Shown: piece by piece, positions 1 through 7,200 of the stretch
How the letters are laid out: the number at the start of each line of letters is the position of its first letter
Numbering within the stretch: position 1 is the first letter of the stretch
From: Gammaproteobacteria bacterium
GTDB lineage: Bacteria; Pseudomonadota; Gammaproteobacteria; Granulosicoccales; Granulosicoccaceae
Assembly: GCA_020444765.1 (NCBI GenBank)
Contig: JAGRHW010000020.1
Span: forward strand, 5,296-18,569
DNA length: 13,274 bases
Direction of reading: 5' to 3'
Translations under genes and position numbers: made by a program
Notes under the pieces: generated by a model
Databases searched by the model: none
What the model saw: only the letters and a program-made list of their open reading frames with translations
Told to the model about the DNA's origin: nothing

Positions 1-549
1 GGTCGGCTCGTCGAGCAGCATGACGTCCGGATCGGCAAACAGGACCTGGGCAAGCAGTACCCGGAGCTTGAAGCCGGGCGCGATCTCGCTCATCGGCGCG
101 CTGTGCTGTTCGACCGGAATACCGACGCCGAGCAGCAGTTCACCGGCTCTGGCCTCGGCCGTATAGCCGTCGAGTTCGGCAAACTGCACCTCGAGATCGG
201 CAACCTTCATACCGTCTTCGTCGCTCATTTCCGGCAGGGAATAGATGCGATCGCGCTCCTGTTTGATCGTCCACAGCTCGGCGTGACCCATGATGACTGT
301 GTCGAGTACCGAATATTCCTCGTAGGCAAACTGGTCCTGGCGCAACATGGCCAGGCGTTCATCGGGAGACAGTGAAACCGTGCCGTGAGAGGGCTCCAGC
401 TCGCCACCGAGAATTTTCATAAAGGTGGATTTTCCAGAGCCGTTGGCGCCGATCAATCCATAACGGTTGCCTTCGCCGAATTTGACGGAGACGTTCTCGA
501 ACAGCGGCTTGGCGCCGAATTGCATGGTGATATTGGCGGTCGAAATCAC
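1..549 (-). CDS. ybiT: ABC-F family ATPase, YbiT-like (N-terminal 183 residues, cut by the window edge)
   Basis: ABC-F proteins are soluble, with two ATPase domains and no membrane part; they act on the ribosome during translation rather than in transport. The visible part is most of the first ATPase domain. Walker A (GANGSGKST) lies at residues 34-42 and the Walker B/D-loop stretch VMLLDEPT ends at the window edge. The signature loop has the degenerate form [16 protein letters not shown] instead of LSGGQ, which with the segments [10 protein letters not shown] and VIMGHAELW closely resembles E. coli YbiT as I remember it. The GTG start at 549 is chosen because a strong GGAGG Shine-Dalgarno sequence lies 9 nt upstream (559-563) and because the protein then begins with the usual first beta strand ([12 protein letters not shown]). 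The gene is divergent from the MscS channel across 241 nt. The C-terminal half, including the second ATPase domain, lies outside the window. Confidence 0.93.
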   Translation of the reverse strand, partial: MISTANITMQFGAKPLFENVSVKFGEGNRYGLIGANGSGKSTFMKILGGELEPSHGTVSLSPDERLAMLRQDQFAYEEYSVLDTVIMGHAELWTIKQERDRIYSLPEMSDEDGMKVADLEVQFAELDGYTAEARAGELLLGVGIPVEQHSAPMSEIAPGFKLRVLLAQVLFADPDVMLLDEPT

Positions 550-579
550 GGGATCGAACCTCCGGATAAAAAGCCGTGT

Positions 580-608
580 ATTCTAGTGCGCTGTCGGTGA
601 CATATCCA
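580..608 (-). promoter_or_regulatory. Probable sigma-70 promoter of the ybiT-like gene
   Basis: On the minus strand a -35-like TGGATA (603-608; 4 of 6 consensus bases) is followed after exactly 17 nt by a -10-like TAGAAT (580-585; 5 of 6). Transcription would start near 573, giving a leader of about 24 nt that contains the GGAGG ribosome site. This is pattern matching only. I saw no comparably good promoter for the divergent MscS gene in the rest of the 550-790 spacer. Confidence 0.4.
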
Positions 609-790
609 GCCGGGCCGGGGTGGATTGATTAAGTTTTATCCAGAGGACCGGAAATTATTACAAACGGCAGGAAACTTGATAGGTTTCTTGTGTTTTCCGC
701 CGTGATTGCATGATGGACAGGGCAGGCGTGGCTAATGCGGTGTCGACTATGCTCGTTGACTCCGGAAATAACGATAATTATTCATTTTCC

Positions 791-3241
791 ATGAAAAAGA
801 TTCTCTTCAGTCTGATGATGTGCGCCTCGCTGGCATGGCTTGTGGCTTTGCCCGTGCATGCCCAGAGCGACACGCCAGCCGTCGAGCAAAAAACGCTGGA
901 TGCCAAGGCCGCCATCAAACGCTGGGAAACGGTTTTCCAGGCAGCTGAAAGTTATCTTGGCGACCAGCGTTTCGACGAAGTGCAGTCCGAGGATTTGTAC
1001 AATCAGCTCAACCGGATTCGTTCCGAAGCGTTGAATTTCAAGAACATCACCGATAAACAATACCAGGCAATCGCCAATCTGCTGGAAGCACTGGGTGAAA
1101 AACCCGCGGAAAACGAGCAGCCGGAATCGCAAACGATTTCTGAAAAACGCTCAAAATACAACGACGAACTGAGTCAGAAACGCGAACAACTGGCGCAGAT
1201 AGATCTGGCACTGGTGCGGGTCGACGAGCTGGCCGATGGTCTGTCCACCTTGCGACGGGGCCTGATGGTCCAGGAAATCTTCACCCGCTATCCGCCACCG
1301 GTCGATGTGCAAACACTGGCCATTGCGCTACCCGAAGTGCTGAAGCATATCCAGTCCCTGGTGTTGGCGCCGGGAGACTGGTTCGAGTCGCTGTCGGCCG
1401 AGGACCGCCAGCGGTTGGCGGTCTGGCCGACGATACTGGTCACTGTACTGTCTCTGCTACTCGGCATCTTTCTGCGCTCGTGGATTCTGCAACGCTACGG
1501 GCGTGACGAAAGTACCGAAAACCCGCCGCTGACGATGAAGATCACCGCGGCGATCGCCGATGGTGTGGCTCGCGGTCTGGTGCCTTTGTTGACCCTGATC
1601 GGGCTCGGTTTGTGGATATCCCAGCATACGGTGGTGACCGAGGGACTGTTTGCCGAAATGCTGAAGGCGGGATTTGGCGCCAGTGTTTATTTTGTTGCGC
1701 TTGGCACGCTGGCCAACGCGGTTTTGTCACCGGAACATCCGGGATGGCGGCTGATCGATCTGAGTCCGGTGGCGACGCGGATCGTCGGTTACGCCACCTT
1801 GCTGCTGATAGCGGTCGTCGCCATCGATATGTTTATTGTCGAGGCGACCCGCTCACTGGCGCTCAGCCTTTCCATGCAGTCGACCTATATCAGTCTGCTG
1901 ATTCTCATCAAAGCCATGCTGATCATTTTGATCAGCCTGCCGCGCTGGTGGGTGGCGCAGGGCTCCGAGGAGAACCGTGCCGAGACGGAGATCGGCGTCA
2001 TGCCCGCGCCGCGCCCGACAATCTACGTCGATTATCTGCGGCGTCTGATCATCGTGGTAGCGTTCGTTGCCATTCTCGCGAGTTTTGCCGGCTACGCCAA
2101 TCTGGCGATGTATCTGGTGGAAAACCTGATCGACAGCGCTGTCTATATTCTGCTGTTTATGGGCTTGCGGGCCGTCCTGCTGGAAATACTGACCGCCATA
2201 ACGCGTTCGCGTCTTTTGCGCCAGCAGGCCGGTCTGAAACTCATTACCCTCAAACACATCAAGCTGTGGGGAGGCGGACTGATCACCGCGGCGCTGGTGA
2301 TCATCGTCGCTCTTAAACTGGTGTTGATCTGGGGTGTTTCCGAAGAGGATTTATCGCGCTGGATCGGCTCGCTGCTGACCGGCATGAAAGTCGGCAGCAT
2401 CACGATTTCGCTGTCGGATATCGCTATCGCGATTTTCGTCTTCATTGCCGTGATGGCGCTTACCCGGCTGATTCAGCGAGCGCTATTATCGAGTATTTTG
2501 CCGCAATTTACCGCCAATCGGGCTGTTCAGCATTCCCTGTCCTCAGGCACCGGCTATATCGGTATCGTGGTCGCGATCATGATGTTCGTTGCCGCGCTTG
2601 GCATAAACCTCGAGAGTATCGCCCTGGTGGCAGGTGCTTTGTCGGTCGGTATAGGTTTCGGCTTGCAGAATATCGTCAACAACTTCGTATCCGGCCTGAT
2701 TCTGATACTCGAACGCCCTATCAAGGTTGGTGACTGGGTTGTCGTAGGGCAGCACGAAGGATTTGTTCAGCAGATTAATTTCCGGGCAACCGAGCTGGAA
2801 ACCTTTACCCGTGCGTCGGTCATCATTCCGAACTCCGAAATGCTGTCCAATTCGGTAACCAACCTGACCTACCACGATAAGACTTCGCGGGTGGAGCTGC
2901 CGTTGCAGGTTGCTTACGGTACCGATCCGAATGTCGTGATCGGCATTCTCGAGACGGTCGCCCGGGAGCAGGACGAGGTGCTCAACTACCCGAAAGCGTT
3001 TGTGTTGCTGACCGGCTTTGGCGCCGATGGGCTGGATTTCGAGCTGCGTTGTTTTATCCGCGATGCGACCATGAAGCTGACCGTGGCGAGTAATATCCGT
3101 CTGCGCTTATTGGAAAAACTGAACGAAGCCGGCATCGAGATTCCATTTCCACAGCGTGTCCTGCATATGGCCGCAACCGATAACAAGGTCGCGCAGGACA
3201 GCAGCCCGCAGGTCGGCGGTGAATTGCCTGGTTCGGCGTGA
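791..3241 (+). CDS. MscS-family mechanosensitive ion channel with N-terminal periplasmic DUF3772-like region
   Basis: An inner-membrane channel that should open under membrane tension and release small solutes in hypo-osmotic shock. The 816-residue protein starts with a signal peptide (positive MKK, hydrophobic core, cleavage likely after VHA at residue 24). A polar, helical periplasmic segment of about 190 residues follows, resembling DUF3772 (PF12607, assigned from memory). Next come many hydrophobic segments, then the MscS module. The pore helix and start of the beta domain are unmistakable at about residues 616-650 (VGIGFGLQNIVNNF, then ERPIKVGDWV), followed by the beta and alpha/beta cytoplasmic domains. 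It is far longer than the 286-residue E. coli MscS and is of the large MscK/MscM-like type. The frame is open back to an ATG at 710, but the start at 791 places the signal peptide at the N terminus; no strong ribosome site is seen at either. It converges on the CAP lipoprotein gene with a 4-nt gap. Confidence 0.93.
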   Translation: MKKILFSLMMCASLAWLVALPVHAQSDTPAVEQKTLDAKAAIKRWETVFQAAESYLGDQRFDEVQSEDLYNQLNRIRSEALNFKNITDKQYQAIANLLEALGEKPAENEQPESQTISEKRSKYNDELSQKREQLAQIDLALVRVDELADGLSTLRRGLMVQEIFTRYPPPVDVQTLAIALPEVLKHIQSLVLAPGDWFESLSAEDRQRLAVWPTILVTVLSLLLGIFLRSWILQRYGRDESTENPPLTMKITAAIADGVARGLVPLLTLIGLGLWISQHTVVTEGLFAEMLKAGFGASVYFVALGTLANAVLSPEHPGWRLIDLSPVATRIVGYATLLLIAVVAIDMFIVEATRSLALSLSMQSTYISLLILIKAMLIILISLPRWWVAQGSEENRAETEIGVMPAPRPTIYVDYLRRLIIVVAFVAILASFAGYANLAMYLVENLIDSAVYILLFMGLRAVLLEILTAITRSRLLRQQAGLKLITLKHIKLWGGGLITAALVIIVALKLVLIWGVSEEDLSRWIGSLLTGMKVGSITISLSDIAIAIFVFIAVMALTRLIQRALLSSILPQFTANRAVQHSLSSGTGYIGIVVAIMMFVAALGINLESIALVAGALSVGIGFGLQNIVNNFVSGLILILERPIKVGDWVVVGQHEGFVQQINFRATELETFTRASVIIPNSEMLSNSVTNLTYHDKTSRVELPLQVAYGTDPNVVIGILETVAREQDEVLNYPKAFVLLTGFGADGLDFELRCFIRDATMKLTVASNIRLRLLEKLNEAGIEIPFPQRVLHMAATDNKVAQDSSPQVGGELPGSA

Positions 3242-3251
3242 TTGTTCAATC
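3240..3251. repeat. Short inverted repeat over two convergent stop codons
   Basis: GATTG-TT-CAATC, a 5-bp stem with a 2-nt loop, covers the ends of both the MscS and CAP genes. It has no T tract and a very tight loop, so it is a weak candidate for a terminator. Two TGA stops facing each other contribute part of the symmetry by chance. Confidence 0.25.
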
Positions 3252-3833
3252 GATGCGCGGCGAGCCGAGCAGCAAGGTCCAGTAGGTCCGATAATCGCTG
3301 TGGTAGTCCCTGACGCAGGCGGCACCGATTTCATCCAGCGCCGGATTCATGATGTTTGCGCAATGTTCGGGGCTGTCGAGCCAGGCGTTGACCACCGACG
3401 TTGAGGTTTCGTGGCCACCGGCGATATTCTCGGCGATTCGTGCATAGTCATAGCCGGCCTCGGTCGCCCGGCTGGCCGGTGTCGAACCATCGGAACCGGT
3501 ATGCGAGAGAAAATTATGTCGCGCCATGTCCAGCGAATGGACGTCCGATGCCGTACCCAGTTTGTCGTTCCAGTAAACCGTGTTGGCTGCCTGATAACGG
3601 GTGACCCCGCAATCCCTGGCGTGCAGGCGCGCTTCGGAAATAATCGCCGCCATGCGCTGACGGATTGTCTCGCTGTCCTCGCAATCCAGCGGTTCGTCGC
3701 AGTAATAACCATCACAGTCGTAATCAGCCACTGAAAAGCACGCATTACCGGAGCAGCCGCCGGCTTCGAAAAAACAGCCGGCGATGGCTGCCGTGGCAAG
3801 AAAAGTACCTGTTAACAGCCCGAAACGTTTCAT
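3246..3833 (-). CDS. CAP (SCP/PR-1/YkwD-type) domain lipoprotein
   Basis: A secreted lipoprotein of 195 residues. The signal peptide ends in a lipobox (AIAGC) with lipidated Cys20, so it should be anchored in the membrane facing the periplasm or cell surface. After a Cys- and Asp-rich segment (residues 20-53) comes the CAP domain at about 56-190. Hallmarks are SHTGSDGSTP (His111), IAENIAGG (Glu135), a W-x-x-SPEH motif (His157) followed by NIMNP, and a closing YWTLLLG strand. These His and Glu residues correspond to the conserved CAP cavity. Bacterial YkwD-like proteins have no firmly established reaction, so none is assigned. Nine cysteines (20, 27, 32, 40, 45, 51, 75, 158, 173) suggest disulfides. 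It lies 56 nt downstream of the MocR gene on the same strand; co-transcription is possible, but no functional link is evident. Confidence 0.9.
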   Translation of the reverse strand: MKRFGLLTGTFLATAAIAGCFFEAGGCSGNACFSVADYDCDGYYCDEPLDCEDSETIRQRMAAIISEARLHARDCGVTRYQAANTVYWNDKLGTASDVHSLDMARHNFLSHTGSDGSTPASRATEAGYDYARIAENIAGGHETSTSVVNAWLDSPEHCANIMNPALDEIGAACVRDYHSDYRTYWTLLLGSPRID

Positions 3834-3889
3834 GGGTTTGATCTCTATGAACCTGTTAAAGACCGCCGCTGCACCGGAAAAAGCTGCGC

Positions 3890-5335
3890 TCAGGCCTTCT
3901 CCGCCAGCATATCAGAAATTATCCCGCCCAGTTTTTGTATTGCCATCCGGACATCCGGTGTCCATAAAATACCCGCGCACAAACGCATATAGTTGGTGTA
4001 TTTTTCGGTAGCTGAAAACAGCGGACCGGGGGTGATGCTGATGTTTTCCTCGATTGCCCTGTTATAGACCTCAAAAGTATTGATGCCGCGGGGTAGCTGT
4101 ATCCACAAGGTGAAGCCGCCGCGCGGGGACGAGATACGCGTACCGGGCGGAAAATCACAGGCTATCGCATTGCGCATCAATTCCATCTGTTGTTTGTAAA
4201 TTCTTCTGCTGCGCGCCAGAAAACGATCGTACTGGCCGCCGGCGAGAAATTCCGCCAGTGCCAGTTGTTGTAGTGTTGGTGCTGAAAGAGAGCTGATTTG
4301 TTTCAGGGTGCTGGCTTTTTCCACGAATTGTCCGGCCAGCACCCAGCCGATGCGAAAGCCTGGCGCGATGGTCTTGGAAAAAGAATTACAATGCAGAACC
4401 AGGCCTTTTGTATCGAATGATTTACAGCTTGAAGGCTTGCTTTCGGTAAAATACAACTCCCCGTAAACATCGTCTTCGATCAATGGAATATTTCTTTCGG
4501 CCAGCATGCTGACGAGTTTTTTCTTGTTTTCTTCGGGCATCAGGCTGCCGGTCGGGTTGGCAAAATTGCATGACACCAATACCGCCTTGATATCGTGATT
4601 GTCGAGCGCTGTGGCCAGGGCTTCGATGGACATGCCTGTATTGACGTCACTTTCAATTTCCAGCGCCAGAATCCCGAGACTTTCGATCATTTGCAGGGTG
4701 CTGAAATAGGAGGGGGTGGCGACAGCGACCAGATCGCCTGCCTTGGCCACGGCCTGCAGGGCTATCATCAGGGCGCCGGTTGCCCCGCTGGTGATGACGA
4801 CCTGATCGATAGAGACAGGTTTGCCGGTTTCACTGAAGCGCAGAGCGATCTGACGGCGCAGCTCCGGATCACCTTCCGGCGGCCCATAGGAAATCATCGC
4901 TTCGGAGGACTGACTGCTGACTCGACGGATGGTTCGGGTCAGCGCCTTGAAAGGCAGCAGCTCGGTAGCCGGATTGGCAACGCCCAGACTGATAACACCG
5001 GGTTGGCGCGAATCCCGGAAGATAGCTGGAATGGTTTTGCCGAGATTCAGCCTGCGGGGTTGGGATCTTGGGACCGGATGGATCGGTGTGTCTATCCTGT
5101 TATGTTCGCCATTGACATAAAACCCGGATTGCGGACGCGACACGATCACGCCCTGTTCTTCCAGTTTTACATAGGCCTGCGATACGGTGGCGATGCTGAG
5201 ATTCAGTTGCCGGCTCAGTTTGCGCAGGGATGGCACTCGGTCGCCTGGGCTGAGCGTGCCGTCGCCGATCATCTGCTGGATCAGGTGAGAAACGTCCTCG
5301 TAGAGGTAGGAATTGGCGGCGGCTTTTTCAATCAT
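3890..5335 (-). CDS. MocR-type regulator: GntR winged helix fused to a class I aminotransferase-like domain
   Basis: A 481-residue PLP-dependent transcription factor of the MocR subfamily of GntR. Residues about 10-78 form the winged helix-turn-helix (PSLRKLSRQLNLSIATVSQAY, then the wing VIVSRPQSGFYV). A linker runs from about 79 to 115, and the rest is a fold-type I aminotransferase domain. PLP-site residues are visible: NFANPTG (257-263), the EDDVYGE segment around Asp288/289, and SFSKTIAPGFRIGW with the Schiff-base lysine at 321. Such proteins use PLP, often with an amino acid, as effector and usually regulate divergent genes. Here the divergent genes are DUF1127 and an EamA transporter, and a direct repeat lies in the spacer. 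It resembles E. coli YjiR and YdcR in domain order; orthology is not proven. No obvious Shine-Dalgarno precedes the ATG at 5335, but the start matches the family's N terminus. Confidence 0.93.
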   Translation of the reverse strand: MIEKAAANSYLYEDVSHLIQQMIGDGTLSPGDRVPSLRKLSRQLNLSIATVSQAYVKLEEQGVIVSRPQSGFYVNGEHNRIDTPIHPVPRSQPRRLNLGKTIPAIFRDSRQPGVISLGVANPATELLPFKALTRTIRRVSSQSSEAMISYGPPEGDPELRRQIALRFSETGKPVSIDQVVITSGATGALMIALQAVAKAGDLVAVATPSYFSTLQMIESLGILALEIESDVNTGMSIEALATALDNHDIKAVLVSCNFANPTGSLMPEENKKKLVSMLAERNIPLIEDDVYGELYFTESKPSSCKSFDTKGLVLHCNSFSKTIAPGFRIGWVLAGQFVEKASTLKQISSLSAPTLQQLALAEFLAGGQYDRFLARSRRIYKQQMELMRNAIACDFPPGTRISSPRGGFTLWIQLPRGINTFEVYNRAIEENISITPGPLFSATEKYTNYMRLCAGILWTPDVRMAIQKLGGIISDMLAEKA

Positions 5336-5342
5336 GCTGAAC

Positions 5343-5380
5343 TGTACTGGTTATTTTTTCAATTAATTGTATCTGTTATT
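5343..5380. promoter_or_regulatory. Probable MocR operator: direct repeat flanking a palindrome
   Basis: Two 13-nt copies, TGTACTGGTTATT (5343-5355) and TGTATCTGTTATT (5368-5380), match at 10 of 13 positions and are spaced 25 nt start to start. Between and partly overlapping them is the perfect palindrome CAATTAATTG (5360-5369). The element lies in the 96-nt spacer between the MocR start and the divergent DUF1127 gene. MocR regulators such as GabR, PdxR and TauR are known to bind direct repeats in this position, so autoregulation plus control of the divergent genes is inferred. A minus-strand -10-like TACAAT (5366-5371) and a plus-strand -10-like TATTGT (5377-5382) fall inside the element, consistent with repression or activation at overlapping promoters. 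Neither has a good -35. Confidence 0.5.
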
Positions 5381-5431
5381 GTAGACACTGCCGACGTAGT
5401 CTTGTCAATCAGAAAATCTCCGGAGCTTGAT

Positions 5432-5671
5432 ATGAAACAGCGCAGTTGGCTGACGATGGATATGACAGACGGATTACGCATCCCCGGCTACAGGCTCGCC
5501 ATGGACCTGCTGGACGAATTGTGGGTGCTATGGCACAGGCTGGATTTTCTGTACCAACGCCAGTGCACCCGTCTGAAGCTTGGCGAACTGAGCGATGAGC
5601 GATTGAAAGATCTCGGCATCAGTCGCTGGGAATGCAAGCGGGAAGCGCGCAAATGGTTTTGGCAGGACTGA
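5432..5671 (+). CDS. DUF1127 (YjiS-like) small protein
   Basis: A 79-residue basic, Trp-rich protein whose C-terminal half carries the DUF1127 signature: a helix with many Arg/Leu/Trp, then LGELSDERLKDLGISRWECKREARKWFW. E. coli YjiS has the closely similar LSDERLKDIGL-type core (from memory). The ATG at 5432 is preferred because GGAG (5422-5425) lies 6 nt upstream. The frame stays open far upstream, but only as the antisense of the MocR gene. The extra 30 or so N-terminal residues (MKQRSW...PGYRLAMDLL) exceed the usual 50-residue family length. DUF1127 proteins are RNA-binding or regulatory in some alphaproteobacteria; the role here is unknown. Its position head-to-head with a MocR gene and ahead of EamA suggests MocR control. 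Confidence 0.85.
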   Translation: MKQRSWLTMDMTDGLRIPGYRLAMDLLDELWVLWHRLDFLYQRQCTRLKLGELSDERLKDLGISRWECKREARKWFWQD

Positions 5672-5711
5672 TCGTGTCGGCCATGTCGATTCAGATGACA
5701 ACCCCTCGGTG

Positions 5712-5737
5712 GCCGGATGGCACCGGGCTGGTCCGGC
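5712..5737 (+). repeat. Inverted repeat between the DUF1127 and EamA genes
   Basis: GCCGGA (5712-5717) and TCCGGC (5732-5737) form a 6-bp GC-rich stem with a 14-nt loop, ending 16 nt before the preferred EamA start. It has no T tract, so it is not a standard terminator. It might be an RNA hairpin tuning downstream translation, or chance. Confidence 0.2.
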
Positions 5738-5753
5738 AACGATAAAAACGCTG

Positions 5754-6686
5754 ATGAACTCGACAGCCTTTTTATATGTATCGACAATCCTGATCTGGGG
5801 CTCGACCTGGTACGCGATCAAATTCCAGCTGGGCGTCGTCGCGCCGGAGGTCTCGCTGTTTTACCGGTTTTTGCTGGCCGCCGTGGTGTTGCTGGTTTAT
5901 TGCGTGGCGCGGTCACGCAGACTGCGCTATTCCCTGTCGGAACATGGATTCATGTTTCTACAGGGCGCGTTTTTGTTCAGCATCAATTATCTGGTTTTCT
6001 ATATGGCGACGGCTTCCCTTACTTCCGGTCTGGTGGCGGTGATTTTCTCCGGGGTTGTCATTATGAATATAGTCAACGGCTGGTTGTTTTTAAAAAAACC
6101 GGTCGACCGTCTGGTGCTGGCTGGTGCCGTGACCGGTCTGGCGGGTATCGTTCTTGTGTTTTATCGGGAGCTGTTTCATCTGGCCGAAAATACAGGGGTG
6201 TTAAGAGGGATTGGTCTCAGTGTTCTCGGGACGTTTCTCGCGTCGTTGGGTAATATCATTTCATCGCGAAACCAGTCGCACGGTTTGCCGGTACTGCAAA
6301 CCAATGCCTTCGGCATGGCCTACGGTTCGCTCCTGATGTTTCTGTTTATCGTATTTGACGGCGGCGTGTTTGCCTACGATACGAGCTGGCAATATTCCGT
6401 GTCGCTGATCTATCTGAGTCTGTTCGGCTCGGTGTTTGCCTTTGGCGCCTACCTGACATTGATCGGCAGAATCGGTGTCGACAAGGCCGCCTATGCGACG
6501 GTTATGTTTCCACTGGTGGCCCTGCTGATATCGACGGTATTTGAAAACTATCACTGGAGCGTGACCTCGCTGTGCGGCGTGGTGCTGGTGGTGCTTGGCA
6601 ATCTGCTGATCAATGGCCGGCGTCAGCGCCAGTGGTTACGCCGCAAACTGTCCGGCCTGATGCAATCATCGACGCTGGAGGGATAA
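5754..6686 (+). CDS. EamA/DMT-superfamily transporter
   Basis: A 310-residue integral membrane protein with about ten hydrophobic helices arranged as two EamA repeats. Each repeat has the usual shape: the first begins TAFLYVSTILIWGSTWYAIKF and ends VTGLAGIVLVFY (about residues 4-140); the second begins GIGLSVLGTFLASLGNIISS and ends LCGVVLVVLGNLLI (about 155-300), followed by a basic tail. DMT exporters move amino acids, nucleosides or other small metabolites out of the cell; the substrate cannot be read from sequence. The ATG at 5754 puts the first helix at the N terminus as usual. A GTG at 5709 is in frame, but neither has a good ribosome site. It lies 82 nt after DUF1127 and probably shares its promoter, so MocR regulation is likely. 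It converges on the GtrA gene with a 10-nt gap. Confidence 0.9.
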   Translation: MNSTAFLYVSTILIWGSTWYAIKFQLGVVAPEVSLFYRFLLAAVVLLVYCVARSRRLRYSLSEHGFMFLQGAFLFSINYLVFYMATASLTSGLVAVIFSGVVIMNIVNGWLFLKKPVDRLVLAGAVTGLAGIVLVFYRELFHLAENTGVLRGIGLSVLGTFLASLGNIISSRNQSHGLPVLQTNAFGMAYGSLLMFLFIVFDGGVFAYDTSWQYSVSLIYLSLFGSVFAFGAYLTLIGRIGVDKAAYATVMFPLVALLISTVFENYHWSVTSLCGVVLVVLGNLLINGRRQRQWLRRKLSGLMQSSTLEG

Positions 6687-6700
6687 ACAGAAGTGTTTAT
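6683..6700. terminator. Perfect inverted repeat over the EamA and GtrA stop codons, possible bidirectional terminator
   Basis: ATAAACA-GAAG-TGTTTAT is a perfect 7-bp stem with a 4-nt loop. It contains the TAA of EamA and, on the other strand, the TAA of GtrA, so one hairpin would form at the end of both transcripts. The stem is AT-rich and no long T tract follows on either side, so strength as an intrinsic terminator is doubtful. Confidence 0.4.
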
Positions 6701-7101
6701 TTGTGCTGGAAGGTGTAGTAAAAATTCATCAGGTAATTGAAGCCGAACACGATGCCGGTCGCGCCTACCTGGGCCAGTAAATAATACAATCCAAACAGCT
6801 CGTGGAAGGTCCAGAAAATCGAGGTGTTTATGGCAAGCCCGGTTAGCGCGACCAGGGTAAAGCGGCTGAACTGTATTCGATGGGCGCCATCGGATTTAAA
6901 CGTCAAGTGGTATTGAAACGTGTAGTTGACGATGACCGCCAGACTGAAGCCGATGGCGCTCGACAGCGTTGCGTTGGTATTCAGCAACTCATGCAGGATG
7001 TAGAGTGTAGTAAACTGCGTTATAGCACCGAGGCCACCACCGATCATGTAGCGGATCAGTATCTCGGTTCGGGTAAATGCGCGAAGCATCAATTGCAGCA
7101 T
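6697..7101 (-). CDS. GtrA-like membrane protein
   Basis: A 134-residue protein with four predicted membrane helices (about 15-36, 44-62, 80-101 and 105-125). It shows the two GtrA-type half-motifs, VIVNYTFQYHLTF near residue 57 and FGFNYLMNFYYTF near the end, each an Asn followed by aromatic residues and TF. GtrA proteins are thought to flip or help flip lipid-linked sugars for O-antigen, teichoic or arabinogalactan glycosylation. They are normally encoded beside a GtrB-type glycosyltransferase, and none is present here. The start is ambiguous between ATG 7101 and a second Met four codons in; no clear ribosome site is seen. It diverges from the C-S lyase gene across 99 nt. Confidence 0.85.
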   Translation of the reverse strand: MLQLMLRAFTRTEILIRYMIGGGLGAITQFTTLYILHELLNTNATLSSAIGFSLAVIVNYTFQYHLTFKSDGAHRIQFSRFTLVALTGLAINTSIFWTFHELFGLYYLLAQVGATGIVFGFNYLMNFYYTFQHK

Positions 7102-7200
7102 TGATCTGGCCGGAGTTGTTGAGCATTGTGGAGACTATCGACCGCCGGGTGCAAAGCTGAAAGCCAGCGCTGCCCGGAATACTGATCGAAGAATTCCCAA

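Noticed and set aside
756..784. TTGACT with TATTCA at 17-nt spacing as an MscS promoter
   Set aside because: The -10 matches only three consensus bases and transcription would begin at the start codon itself.
710..790. Longer N terminus for the MscS channel
   Set aside because: It would put 27 polar residues before a perfect signal peptide and has no ribosome site.
1612..2316. 234-codon frame within the MscS gene
   Set aside because: Alternative frame inside a convincing membrane protein gene; no family likeness.
4595..5431. Upstream extension of the DUF1127 reading frame (about 279 residues)
   Set aside because: It is antisense to the well-supported MocR coding sequence, has no domain, and the GGAG site supports the start at 5432.
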